Shown one piece after another: positions 51,889 to 60,800 of a stretch of 64,000 bases of DNA. Under the pieces are notes generated by a model. The model was not told the DNA's origin. It made no database searches and was given only the letters and a program-made list of their open reading frames with translations. Each line of letters starts with the position of its first letter. The first letter of the stretch is position 1. Made by a program: the position numbers and the translations under genes. The stretch is from the NCBI GenBank assembly GCA_963747755.1, contig CAVVGK010000011.1:372001-436000 (forward strand), in the 5' to 3' direction. This DNA is from DATFVA01 sp963747755 (GTDB lineage: Bacteria > Bacteroidota > Ignavibacteria > Ignavibacteriales > Ignavibacteriaceae).

Positions 51889-53553
51889 ATGAAAACTGTA
51901 AACTCATTCTTTTACATCGCAGTGCTGCTTGTATTATTCTCCTCCTTCGGCAATGATGTTCCTGCACAGTCGGTTATCATGGAATCTTTCTTTGACGGGG
52001 CTCTGAACGGAAAGGATTACGCGGCTGATATACTGATCGATCAATCAGGCAATATTTATATTACCGGAAAAAGCTATCAGGATTACGGCGGCGGCGAATT
52101 TACTACAGCCATGTATAATAGTGAAGGCGGTCTTATATGGGCCGATCAGTTTAAAAATACTCAGCCCGGCTATACCAACTACTCAAGAAGACTTGCATCT
52201 GATAAATGGCAGAATGTGTATGCTGTGGGTACAACTGCACTGCACGACGGCGACCTGGCTGTGGTTAAGTACAACAGCATCGGCAGAATATGGGCCAATT
52301 CCTACCAGCCGTACTGGTTCGATACTTACGATGACTATGGTATTGACATAGGCGTTGATTCCTCAGGTTATTTTTATGCCATTGCGCGTGTGACTTCACC
52401 GGACGGAAATTTGTACGACATGTATGTTATGAAGGGCGACAGCAGCGGTACAAGAATGTGGGAAGATAATTACTCCGGTGCAAGCGATGCCGATTATCCG
52501 GTTGATGTTGAGGTATCAGCCGGCGGGAATGTTTATACTCTTCTTCAGCAGTATAATTTTTATGGTTCGCAGACAAGAGATATTACTACGTTTCAGTATT
52601 CGGGAAGCGGGTTCCAGAACTGGTTCTCAAATTATAACGGTCCCGGCGACGGCGTGGACTACCCCGTTTCTTTAACTCTTGATGAAATGGAGAATCAGTA
52701 CGTAAGCGGAACAGCATCAATGGGCTCCGATAATGACATGGTGATAATGAAACAGAATTTATTCGGAACGAGACTGTGGACTGTGACCTACGGCGGAAGT
52801 GCCGGGGCTAATGATACGGCCTTGGCAGCCTGCAGTCTTCCCGCAGGGCTTACGGCCGCCTCAGGCAGAAGTCTGGAAATTGTTGACGGGAACACAATCG
52901 ATGCCGTTGTTGTTATGGTGATCGACAGCGGCACGGTTGTCCGGACTGATAAATTTTATGGCTCTGATTCTGCCGGCGCTTTCCCTCTTGATATGACTGT
53001 GGATGCAGACGGAAATATTTATGTTTGCGGATGTGAGAACCTGGTAGACGGTACAACCAATGGTTTCATGATTAAGTATGATATTGAGGGGAATTTGGTA
53101 TGGAATGCTTCCTACGACGGCGGAGCTTCTCTTAATGACCGCTTTAATGCTGTAACTCTTGATGGTGATAATAATGTTCTGGCGGCCGGTCAGTCGTTTA
53201 CTTCGGGATCAAACTCCAGAATGTCAATCGTTAAATTTGAGAACGTACCGCCTCCGCCGACCTCTGCATCGGATCTTCCTCCGGCAGTCAGCAGCTATAC
53301 CCTTACACAGAATTATCCGAACCCTTTTAATCCTTCTACAAGGATAGTCTACCAGATTCCCGATGCCGGTAATGTTTCATTGAAAGTTTACGATCTGCTT
53401 GGAAATGAAGTTGCCGTGCTCGCTGATGAATATAAACCCGCAGGCAGGTATGAAACTGAATTCGGTGCCCGTAATCTCTCAAGCGGTGTTTACCTGTACA
53501 GACTTCAGGCAGGCAGCTTCATTCAAACGCGTAAAATGATTTTGTTGAAATAA
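51889..53553 (+). CDS. Secreted SBBP-like propeller protein with T9SS sorting domain
   Basis: 554 residues; ATG at 51889. Signal peptide about 1-25 (DVPAQ). Blades show D-x-x-G-N-I/V-Y-V/I-T/C-G (DQSGNIYITGKSY, DADGNIYVCGCEN, DEMENQYVSGTAS, GDNNVLAAGQS) paired with K-Y-N/D-x-x-G-x-x-x-W (VKYNSIGRIWANSY, IKYDIEGNLVWNASY), the SBBP-type beta-propeller pattern. The T9SS domain follows (NYPNPFNPST, SGVYLYRLQAGSF, RKMILLK). It converges on the FAD-dependent oxidoreductase gene with 5 bp between stops. Function unknown. Confidence 0.85.
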   Translation: MKTVNSFFYIAVLLVLFSSFGNDVPAQSVIMESFFDGALNGKDYAADILIDQSGNIYITGKSYQDYGGGEFTTAMYNSEGGLIWADQFKNTQPGYTNYSRRLASDKWQNVYAVGTTALHDGDLAVVKYNSIGRIWANSYQPYWFDTYDDYGIDIGVDSSGYFYAIARVTSPDGNLYDMYVMKGDSSGTRMWEDNYSGASDADYPVDVEVSAGGNVYTLLQQYNFYGSQTRDITTFQYSGSGFQNWFSNYNGPGDGVDYPVSLTLDEMENQYVSGTASMGSDNDMVIMKQNLFGTRLWTVTYGGSAGANDTALAACSLPAGLTAASGRSLEIVDGNTIDAVVVMVIDSGTVVRTDKFYGSDSAGAFPLDMTVDADGNIYVCGCENLVDGTTNGFMIKYDIEGNLVWNASYDGGASLNDRFNAVTLDGDNNVLAAGQSFTSGSNSRMSIVKFENVPPPPTSASDLPPAVSSYTLTQNYPNPFNPSTRIVYQIPDAGNVSLKVYDLLGNEVAVLADEYKPAGRYETEFGARNLSSGVYLYRLQAGSFIQTRKMILLK

Positions 53554-53558
53554 TAAAT

Positions 53559-54911
53559 CTAAATCAAAGTTCCGGCAAGCAGCTCAGCTTCTGCTCTTAT
53601 CTCCGGCGCGGCAAGGGATTCCCACACAATCCCCTTCAGCGGCAGTCCTATCGTGAAGATGGTATCTGATGGTGTTCCGTCTTTCTGTAACACGGGACCT
53701 TCGGGGAGTGCATTAATCCCCAGGTGCGCAGGATCCGCATGTATTATTCCTCTTCCTACAATGTTCCTGATGAATGCGTTGTCTATTTTATCGTAGTCCT
53801 GGCAGGGACCAATGCAGTTCACTACCCGGCTGGCTTCTGCAGTTTTTTCTTCACCCGTTCCCCGCTCTGTGTACTTCACTTCCATCCCGCTCCCGGAGGG
53901 TATGATATCTGTTATCCTTCCCGTCAGTGTCTTAAACTGACCTGATTCTCTCAGCTTTTCCATTGTCTCTTCGCTGGCCGGAGGTATCCTGCTTCTTATT
54001 CTTTCCCAATATCTGAATACGTGCCTTAAAAACCGCCGCTTCTCTTCAGCATGAAGGTTCATCCATACTGCCTTTGTGTGCGGTCTTAATGAATCTATTA
54101 CTGATCTCGGATCGAGTCCTTTCTGTTCCGCTGTCCGTATGTGCTTTCTTACGATGCTTAATACAGTCGGGATATCTTTTAGTCCTTCCATCTCATCATA
54201 AAAAGAAGGATAGGTATCGGTCTTCTTCTGAATTAAAGGAAATAATCCCCGTCTCGATATGCCGGTCATTTGTCCCTTGTGTTTCTTCCTGTAAAGCGCT
54301 GCCGCAAGATCGATCGTTGTCTGCCCGGTTCCGATAAAAAGAATGCTCTCCTCAGGTGCAAGTTCATTGAACACATCGGGCTTCCACGGATCTCTTATGT
54401 AACGTTTGTCATCGGCAAAGGAGCTGTTCTTTACAGGAGGATCAGACGGCAGTGAATTGCCGAGCGCAAGTACAACTTTGTCTGTGCTGAAATCTCTTCC
54501 GTCTTCCATATGAAGCACGGGACGTACACCGTCTGTTTCAAGGTCTGCTGCTTCGCCCTTTATTCTCTCGTATGAAATGTTTTCACTCTTATCAGCAAAC
54601 GCTTCGCGGAACATTGTGTGAATGTATTCCCTGTAAAGCTTTCGCGGAAGGTAATCTCCGCTGCCGGCTTTCATACCCTTTTCTTTCACCCATTCCAGGA
54701 AATGTTCGGGACGGTCTGAATATATGCCCATTATTTCAGCGGGAACGTTTAGGAGATGTTCTTCATCAGTTGAGTAGGCAGGACCAAGATTATCCTCTCC
54801 GTTTCGGTCAATCATTCTTATATGCACTGGATCAGCAGGCTTCCGCCCAAACAATTTCATCGCAAGCAGAGTACCGGATAGTCCGGCCCCGATTATCGTT
54901 ATATCTTTCAT
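53559..54911 (-). CDS. FAD/NAD(P)-binding oxidoreductase (HpyO-like NAD_binding_9)
   Basis: About 450 residues from the ATG at 54911, preceded by AGGAGG; the longer frame upstream lacks domain sense. Begins ITIIGAGLSGTLLAMKLF, a Rossmann FAD/NAD site, then HLLNVPAEIMGIYSDRPEHFLEWV and ALGNSLP (second dinucleotide region), SILFIGTGQTTIDLAAALY (NADP-binding) and VVNCIGPCQDYDKI. This layout is that of the FAD/NAD(P)-binding NAD_binding_9/HpyO family, which includes enzymes linked to siderophore or amine oxidation; substrate unknown. Cytoplasmic. It stands alone between two plus-strand groups. Confidence 0.78.
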   Translation of the reverse strand: MKDITIIGAGLSGTLLAMKLFGRKPADPVHIRMIDRNGEDNLGPAYSTDEEHLLNVPAEIMGIYSDRPEHFLEWVKEKGMKAGSGDYLPRKLYREYIHTMFREAFADKSENISYERIKGEAADLETDGVRPVLHMEDGRDFSTDKVVLALGNSLPSDPPVKNSSFADDKRYIRDPWKPDVFNELAPEESILFIGTGQTTIDLAAALYRKKHKGQMTGISRRGLFPLIQKKTDTYPSFYDEMEGLKDIPTVLSIVRKHIRTAEQKGLDPRSVIDSLRPHTKAVWMNLHAEEKRRFLRHVFRYWERIRSRIPPASEETMEKLRESGQFKTLTGRITDIIPSGSGMEVKYTERGTGEEKTAEASRVVNCIGPCQDYDKIDNAFIRNIVGRGIIHADPAHLGINALPEGPVLQKDGTPSDTIFTIGLPLKGIVWESLAAPEIRAEAELLAGTLI

Positions 54912-55127
54912 ATGTTCAATCCTCCTGTCGCAGAGATAATATGAATTCTTTCCATAAAATTCAAAAATTTTTAGGGTTTCATTAGGTTTGAAGCTGAAGT
55001 AATCATATTCCACTTGCCTCCCGTTAATCCCTTCCATCATTCCCCTAAACCAGCGGTTTAAATTCACTTCCCACACACACTTTGTTTTATTTAATTACCG
55101 CCAGTTAAAATCCCGGAGAAGATAACT

Positions 55128-57797
55128 ATGATACGTTTGCTAATTTTTTCTTTGCTGGCTGCATCTGCTGTATATGCTAATAACTATCCAACCCTTAAAG
55201 ATAATTCGAACTCGCAGATAAGCGCTGTAAGGTTGAACGGAAATGTAAAAGTCGACGGTAAACTCACCGAAAAGGTATGGCAGCGTCCCGGTTTTAATAC
55301 TCTCATCCAGATGGATCCGCAGCAGGGCGTGCGGCCTACTCAGAAAACTGAATTTTGGTTCGCCTATGATGATGAGGCAATTTATTTCGCGGCAAAGTTT
55401 TATGATTCGCATCCTGATTCGATCATGTCGCGGCTGGTGCGCCGCGATTTTATTTGGGGCGATCCTTCCGATGGATGTGTGCTTTATCTCGATTCCTACC
55501 GCGATAAACGGAATGGCTATTTCTTTTATGTTTCCGCTGCCGGTGCTGTGGCAGACGGACTGATAGAGAACGACGCGAAGCAGCCGAATGATCTGAGCTG
55601 GGATGCTGTATGGGAGGGTGCGCGTCATATGGATGATGAGGGCTGGTCGGTTGAAATGAAGATCCCTTATTCCCAGCTCCGCTTCAGGGATGGTGATAAC
55701 CAGGTGTGGGGTGTGAATGTTGAAAGGTTTATAAGCAGAAGGTTTGAAACCGATATGGTGGTTTATACTCCCCGTAATGAAAGCGGCTTTGCATCGCGCT
55801 TCCCGGATCTTGTCGGTATTGAAAATATCACCCCTCCTTCAAGAATTGAATTGCTCCCCTATGTTGTAGGGAAGGCTAAATATATCGGCGCACAGCCGGG
55901 CGATCCGTTTAATTCGGGGAAAGAGTATTCGCCGGGAGTGGGACTCGATCTGAGGGCGGGCCTCGGAAGCAGTCTTACTCTTAATGCTACTATAAATCCC
56001 GACTTCGGTCAGGTTGAAGTAGACCCCGCTGTTGTTAATCTCTCCGATGTTGAATCAACTTTTGATGAGAAGCGGCCTTTCTTTACCGAAGGCATCAGCA
56101 TCTATCGTTTCGGTCAGGGCGGAACGAATAATAACGTCTCCTTTAACTGGCCGACAACAAACATCTTTTACAGCAGGCGAATCGGCAGAAATCCCCAGGG
56201 AAGTCTTCCGGATTATGATTATGCCGATATTCCCCAGGGAACTCATATTCTGGGCGCAGCAAAGGTGTCGGGACAGGTATTCGATAACTGGAAAATTGGA
56301 ACGATCCACGCGGTTACACAGAGAGAGTATGCTGATATTTCTTTGAACGGACAGCGTTCGAGCGTTGAACTGGAGCCATTGACTTATTATGGTATCTTCC
56401 GCGCGCAGAGGGATTTTAATTCGGGTAAACAGGGTTTGGGCCTGCTTACTACATTCACAGACCGCTTCTTTAAAGATGAAGGTCTGAACACTCAGATAAA
56501 TCAGAATGCGTTTGTAATAGGAAGCGATGGATGGACATTCCTTGATGAAGATAATACGTATGTGCTTACAGGCTGGGCTGCATTGTCAAATGTAACCGGT
56601 TCGAAGGAAAGGATAACGGCGCTGCAGAGGAGTCCCGTTCATTACTACCAGAGACCCGATGCCTCATACATTTCTGTTGACAGTTCTGCGACCTCGTTAA
56701 CAGGATACAGCGGGCGGTTGATGCTGAATAAAAACCGCGGCCGCTGGGCGATAAATACAGCTGTGGGTTTTATTAGTCCGGGCTTTGAGGTTAATGATTT
56801 AGGATATGGTTCATATAGTGATTATATAAACGGACACTTCTTCACAACTTACAGATGGACTGAGCCCACAGCTATTTATCAATTTGCTGGAGTAAATTTT
56901 GGAGCCTATACGGGCTATGATTTCGGCGGCAACAACACAGCGCAGGGCTACAGGATAGGTGCTTACCTTACCATGCCTGATTATAAAGGGATCCAGGGCT
57001 CCGCAGCTTATAGTCCTGCAACCTTCAACTCAAGGAAAACCCGCGGCGGCCCATTAACGGTTGAGCCTTCAAGCGCTTCCTATTCGCTTGATCTTTTTAC
57101 AGATAACCGTCAGTGGTGGGTATTAAGTGCCGGCGGTTCAGGTACATTAAGCAGCGATGGAAATTCAAATTCAGTGTATGCTTCACTGGAGGTTAAGGTA
57201 ACAACTACACTTACGATGTCGATAGGACCCGAATACACGAATGATGTTTCAGAGACACAGTGGGTAAGCAACGCTAAAGATCCCTATGCTGCCGATACGT
57301 ATAACCGCAGATATCTCTTTGCTCATCTTGAACAGAATATAATGGCGGCAAACATAAGGGCTGACTGGATTCTGAGTCCTTCTTTAAGTTTCCAGTTTTA
57401 CTTCCAGCCTTTGATTGCATCCGGCGCCTATAACAGTTTTAAATATTTGCTGAGGCCGAAGTCTTACGATTTTAATACTTACGGAACCAACGGTTCTACC
57501 CTGGTGCGGAATACCTCTGCCGGCGGGGATGTTTTATCCTATGAATTGGATGCCGATGGTTCTGGACCCGCTCCGGCACAGGTAATAGATAACCCCGATT
57601 TCAATTATATGTCACTTCGGGGCAATGCGGTACTTCGATGGGAATATCTGCCCGGCTCCACTTTATACTTTGTATGGACTCAGAGCAGGGAAAACATTGA
57701 AGCCGACGGGAGCTTCCGCTTCGGCAGATCATTCAATAACCTGTTCACCCTTCACCCCGATAACATCTTTATGCTGAAGATCAGCTACTGGCTGTAA
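55128..57797 (+). CDS. DUF5916 protein with N-terminal CBM9-like domain (outer-membrane barrel)
   Basis: 889 residues; ATG at 55128 after GGAGAAG. Signal peptide about 1-18 (VYAN). Residues about 35-220 are a carbohydrate-binding-family-9-like domain (VDGKLTEKVWQ, FWFAYDDEAIYFAAKFYDSHPD, WSVEMKIPYSQLRF). The rest is the DUF5916 region (FISRRFETDMVVYTPRN ... NATINPDFGQVEVDPAVVNLSDVE ... FDEKRPFFTEG), many aromatic-rich strands and a terminal MLKISYWL ending in Trp-Leu, consistent with an outer-membrane barrel. DUF5916 proteins occur in outer membranes of Bacteroidota and relatives; their transport or binding role is unproven. Confidence 0.85.
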   Translation: MIRLLIFSLLAASAVYANNYPTLKDNSNSQISAVRLNGNVKVDGKLTEKVWQRPGFNTLIQMDPQQGVRPTQKTEFWFAYDDEAIYFAAKFYDSHPDSIMSRLVRRDFIWGDPSDGCVLYLDSYRDKRNGYFFYVSAAGAVADGLIENDAKQPNDLSWDAVWEGARHMDDEGWSVEMKIPYSQLRFRDGDNQVWGVNVERFISRRFETDMVVYTPRNESGFASRFPDLVGIENITPPSRIELLPYVVGKAKYIGAQPGDPFNSGKEYSPGVGLDLRAGLGSSLTLNATINPDFGQVEVDPAVVNLSDVESTFDEKRPFFTEGISIYRFGQGGTNNNVSFNWPTTNIFYSRRIGRNPQGSLPDYDYADIPQGTHILGAAKVSGQVFDNWKIGTIHAVTQREYADISLNGQRSSVELEPLTYYGIFRAQRDFNSGKQGLGLLTTFTDRFFKDEGLNTQINQNAFVIGSDGWTFLDEDNTYVLTGWAALSNVTGSKERITALQRSPVHYYQRPDASYISVDSSATSLTGYSGRLMLNKNRGRWAINTAVGFISPGFEVNDLGYGSYSDYINGHFFTTYRWTEPTAIYQFAGVNFGAYTGYDFGGNNTAQGYRIGAYLTMPDYKGIQGSAAYSPATFNSRKTRGGPLTVEPSSASYSLDLFTDNRQWWVLSAGGSGTLSSDGNSNSVYASLEVKVTTTLTMSIGPEYTNDVSETQWVSNAKDPYAADTYNRRYLFAHLEQNIMAANIRADWILSPSLSFQFYFQPLIASGAYNSFKYLLRPKSYDFNTYGTNGSTLVRNTSAGGDVLSYELDADGSGPAPAQVIDNPDFNYMSLRGNAVLRWEYLPGSTLYFVWTQSRENIEADGSFRFGRSFNNLFTLHPDNIFMLKISYWL

Positions 57798-57814
57798 GTA
57801 TTGAAGATTTAATA

Positions 57815-58790
57815 TTGCCGTCAGTTTTAATTGCCGTCCGATTTTAACCGACGGCAGTTTTAATTACCCTCAGTTTTAACTGACGGATAATAATAGCCTA
57901 ATATAGCGTTCAGGCTTTAGCCATTTGATATTACCGCACCCAGCTTTAGCCATCTAATATTGCCATCTGGTTTCAACCGACAGCAGTTTTAATTACCGTC
58001 AGTTTTAACTGACGGATAATAATAGCCTTATATAGCGTTCAGGCTTTAGCCATTTGATATTACCGCACCCAGCTTTAGCCATCTAATATTGCCATCTGGT
58101 TTCAACCGACAGCAGTTTTAATTACCGTCAGTTTTAACTGACGGATAATAATAGCCTTATATAGCGTTCAGGCTTTAGCCATTTGATATTACCGCACCCA
58201 GCTTTAGCCATCTAATATTGCCGTCTGGTTTCAACCAACAGCAGTTTTAATTACCGTCAGTTTTAACTGACGGATAATAATAGCCTTATATAGCGTTCAG
58301 GCTTTAGCCATTTGATATTACCGCACCCAGCTTTAGCCATCTAATATTGCCGTCTGGTTTCAACCGACAGCAGTTTTAATTACCGTCAGTTTTAACTGAC
58401 GGATAATAATAGCCTTATATAGCGTTCAGGCTTTAGCCATTTGATATTACCGCACCCAGCTTTAGCCATCTAATATTGCCGTCTGGTTTCAACCAACAGC
58501 AGTTTTAATTACCGTCAGTTTTAACTGACGGATAATAATAGCCTTATATAGCGTTCAGGCTTTAGCCATTTGATATTACCGCACCCAGCTTTAGCCATCT
58601 AATATTGCCGTCTGGTTTCAACCGACAGCAGTTTTAATTACCGTCAGTTTTAACTGACGGATAATAATAGCCTTATATAGCGTTCAGGCTTTAGCCATTA
58701 ATTAATGGCTGAAGCCTGAATAAATAGATTGTTGTTAGAAACTGTCCGTCAGTTGAAACTGACGGCAATGCAGTTATCCGTGCGCCAGAG
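57815..58790. repeat. Seven-unit 129-bp tandem REP array with alternating variants
   Basis: The marker TGACGGATAATAATAGCC starts at 57881, 58010, 58139, 58268, 58397, 58526 and 58655, a constant 129-bp period. Each unit has CCGTCAGTTTTAACTGACGG, CAGGCTTTAGCCATTTGATA, CAGCTTTAGCCATCTAATAT and CTGGTTTCAACC(A/G)ACAG. Variant order of the last element in the six units that carry it is CATCTGG/ccgac, CATCTGG/ccgac, CGTCTGG/ccaac, CGTCTGG/ccgac, CGTCTGG/ccaac, CGTCTGG/ccgac, i.e. the last four form a 258-bp dimer repeated twice. After 58690 the inverted GGCTGAAGCCTGAATAA and CCGTCAGTTGAAACTGACGG close the array. Confidence 0.93.
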
Positions 58791-58885
58791 CAACTCAACA
58801 TCAATAATCAGCCATTCCGGTGGAATTATTCTCCCTTCTTTATAATCTTTGACTCTCGATTGATCCACAATGAAAAGGAAACATT

Positions 58886-59704
58886 ATGAAATACACGATT
58901 TTATTTCTGTTAAGTTTGTTTATTGTAGCCGGGTGCGCACAGCAGAAGGAAGAACCGGTTAAAGCGGAAGGTCCTGCATTGGTGACAAAAAAGGTAAGTT
59001 ATTCATCGGACGGAACACCGCTTTCGGGTTATATTGCTTATGACAGCAGCAAGTCAGGCAAAAGGCCGGGCATAATCGTAGTGCACGAATGGTGGGGCAT
59101 GAATGATTACGCTGAACACCGGGCGGATTCACTTGCAAAACTCGGCTATATTGCCATTGCCATCGACATGTACGGAAACGGCAAAACGGCTGAGCATCCG
59201 GATAACGCAGGCAAGTTTGCCTCAGCGGTAATGCAGCATATGGATACGGCGCAGGCAAGGTTTGATGCAGGTTTGCAGCTTCTGAAGAACCAGCCGCAGA
59301 CAGATACTTCGAAACTTGCAGCAATAGGCTACTGCTTCGGCGGAGGCGTTGTGCTTCGAATGGCGCTTGCAGGTGTTCCCCTAGACGGAGTTGTATCCTT
59401 CCATGGCGATCTGCCTACACAGGCTCCTGCACATCCCGATTCTGTAGAAGCAGCAATACTTGTATGCAACGGCGCAGCTGATCCGTTTAATCCCCCTGAA
59501 AAAGTTAATGCTTTCAGATCTATGATGGATAGCGTGGGAATCGATTATTCCTTCAAAAACTATGAAGGTGCAAAACACGCTTTTACTAATCCTGCTTCTG
59601 ACAGTCTTGGAAGTAAGTTCAATCTTCCCCTGGCCTACAATAAGCAGGCTGATGAACAGAGCTGGAAAGATATGCAGGATTTTTTCAACAGGATTTTTAA
59701 GTAA
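58886..59704 (+). CDS. Dienelactone hydrolase-family lipoprotein
   Basis: 272 residues; ATG at 58886 after AAAGGAAAC. Lipoprotein signal MKYTILFLLSLFIVAGC (Cys17). Alpha/beta-hydrolase of the dienelactone hydrolase family: HEWWGMNDYAEHRADSLAKLGYIAIAIDMYG, nucleophile Cys in IGYCFGGGV (with GxCxGG), Asp in NGAADPF, His in YEGAKHAFTNP, giving a Cys-Asp-His triad. Family members open lactone or ester rings; a periplasmic lipoprotein form is common in Bacteroidota and its natural substrate is unknown. It stands alone behind the repeat array. Confidence 0.9.
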   Translation: MKYTILFLLSLFIVAGCAQQKEEPVKAEGPALVTKKVSYSSDGTPLSGYIAYDSSKSGKRPGIIVVHEWWGMNDYAEHRADSLAKLGYIAIAIDMYGNGKTAEHPDNAGKFASAVMQHMDTAQARFDAGLQLLKNQPQTDTSKLAAIGYCFGGGVVLRMALAGVPLDGVVSFHGDLPTQAPAHPDSVEAAILVCNGAADPFNPPEKVNAFRSMMDSVGIDYSFKNYEGAKHAFTNPASDSLGSKFNLPLAYNKQADEQSWKDMQDFFNRIFK

Positions 59705-59732
59705 AGTTATATTTACGGCTTTTCCATTGACT

Positions 59733-59751
59733 CCGTTCAACCTCTGAACGG
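59733..59751 (+). terminator. Stem-loop behind the dienelactone hydrolase gene
   Basis: CCGTTCA (59733-59739), loop ACCTC, TGAACGG (59745-59751), a perfect 7-bp stem 29 bp after the stop. The following GGTTCTGTCC is not T-rich, so it may be a second-family repeat element rather than a terminator. Confidence 0.4.
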
Positions 59752-59902
59752 GGTTCTGTCCTGGTGGGATTAAGGGAATCCCCGCACCTTCTCCCCGCTA
59801 TTTCTGAGAAATGGAAATTTCGCCCAGGGGTTACATCTGGGAGCACAATTTTTTATCTTTTGTTATCGCATCAAAAATTCATTCTAAGATAAAGAGGATA
59901 AA

Positions 59903-60778
59903 ATGGACGGTATCAATGCTAACAGCCTGCAATACTATTCACAGAAATTAATTGATTTAGCCGTTGAATACGGACCACAATTACTTCTTGCTATCCTTGT
60001 TCTGTTTGCCGGTCTCTGGATTATTAAACTTGCGTTAAAAGGCGCTAACAGGGCAATGGAACGCTCGAGTATTGAAATTTCATTAAGAAGATTCCTGAAC
60101 AGCTTGTTCGGAATATTATTAAAGGTTCTTCTGCTTATCAGTGTGGCTTCAATGATCGGGATAGCAACAACATCTTTTGTGGCTATTATAGGAGCGGCAG
60201 GACTCGCAGTCGGCCTTGCCCTGCAGGGAGGACTTGCAAACTTCGCCGGCGGCGTTATAATTCTCATCTACAAGCCTTTTAAAGTCGGCGACTTTTTAGA
60301 GGCCCAGGGCTACATGGGTACTGTTAATGAAATCACAATCTTTACTACAATACTCAAAACACCCGATAATAAAACAGTGATAATACCGAACGGTGCCTTG
60401 TCAAACGGCAGCATGGTTAATTTTTCTACCGAACCTAAAAGACGTGTTGATATGATCTTTGGTATAGGCTACGGCGACAGCATTGAAAAGGCTAAGACGG
60501 TTTTAAGGAAGCTTGCTGATTCTGACACAAGAATTCATAAGGAACCAGAACCTCAGATCGTCGTTGGTGAGCTCGGGGATAGTTCCGTTAATTTCAACGT
60601 AAGGGTCTGGTGCGATGCCGCTGATTACTGGGGCATCTATTTCGACACTCATGAAAAGGTAAAGCTGGCCTTCGATGAAGCGGGCATCTCTATTCCGTTC
60701 CCGCAGAGAGATGTTCATATGTACAGCAATGATTCAAGACCTGATGAAATAGATATTGCCGCAAAAATACCTGTTTAA
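59903..60778 (+). CDS. mscS: MscS-type mechanosensitive channel
   Basis: 291 residues, the size of simple MscS. Three hydrophobic helices (about 15-40, 62-90, 95-120) and the pore-lining TM3 pattern AAGLAVGLALQGGLANFAGGVIIL, followed by YKPFKVGDFLEAQGYMGTVNEI and VIIPNGALSNGSMVNFST, which are the MscS beta-domain signatures. It opens under membrane tension and protects against hypoosmotic shock in the inner membrane. The ATG has GAGGATAAA upstream. The C-terminus lies in a hairpin shared with the convergent gene. Confidence 0.92.
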   Translation: MDGINANSLQYYSQKLIDLAVEYGPQLLLAILVLFAGLWIIKLALKGANRAMERSSIEISLRRFLNSLFGILLKVLLLISVASMIGIATTSFVAIIGAAGLAVGLALQGGLANFAGGVIILIYKPFKVGDFLEAQGYMGTVNEITIFTTILKTPDNKTVIIPNGALSNGSMVNFSTEPKRRVDMIFGIGYGDSIEKAKTVLRKLADSDTRIHKEPEPQIVVGELGDSSVNFNVRVWCDAADYWGIYFDTHEKVKLAFDEAGISIPFPQRDVHMYSNDSRPDEIDIAAKIPV

Positions 60779-60800
60779 TGAAACAGGATTTTACTGCCCG
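60769..60800. terminator. Bidirectional terminator between mscS and the S33 peptidase
   Basis: CCTGTTT (60770-60776) and AAACAGG (60781-60787) pair perfectly around AATG; the mscS stop lies within the stem. The + strand continues ATTTTAC, a short U-run; the minus side has TATTTTTGC. Confidence 0.6.

Noticed and set aside
57881..58700. CRISPR-like regular array
   Set aside because: The 129-bp unit repeats as a whole with no unique spacers, and there are no cas genes nearby.
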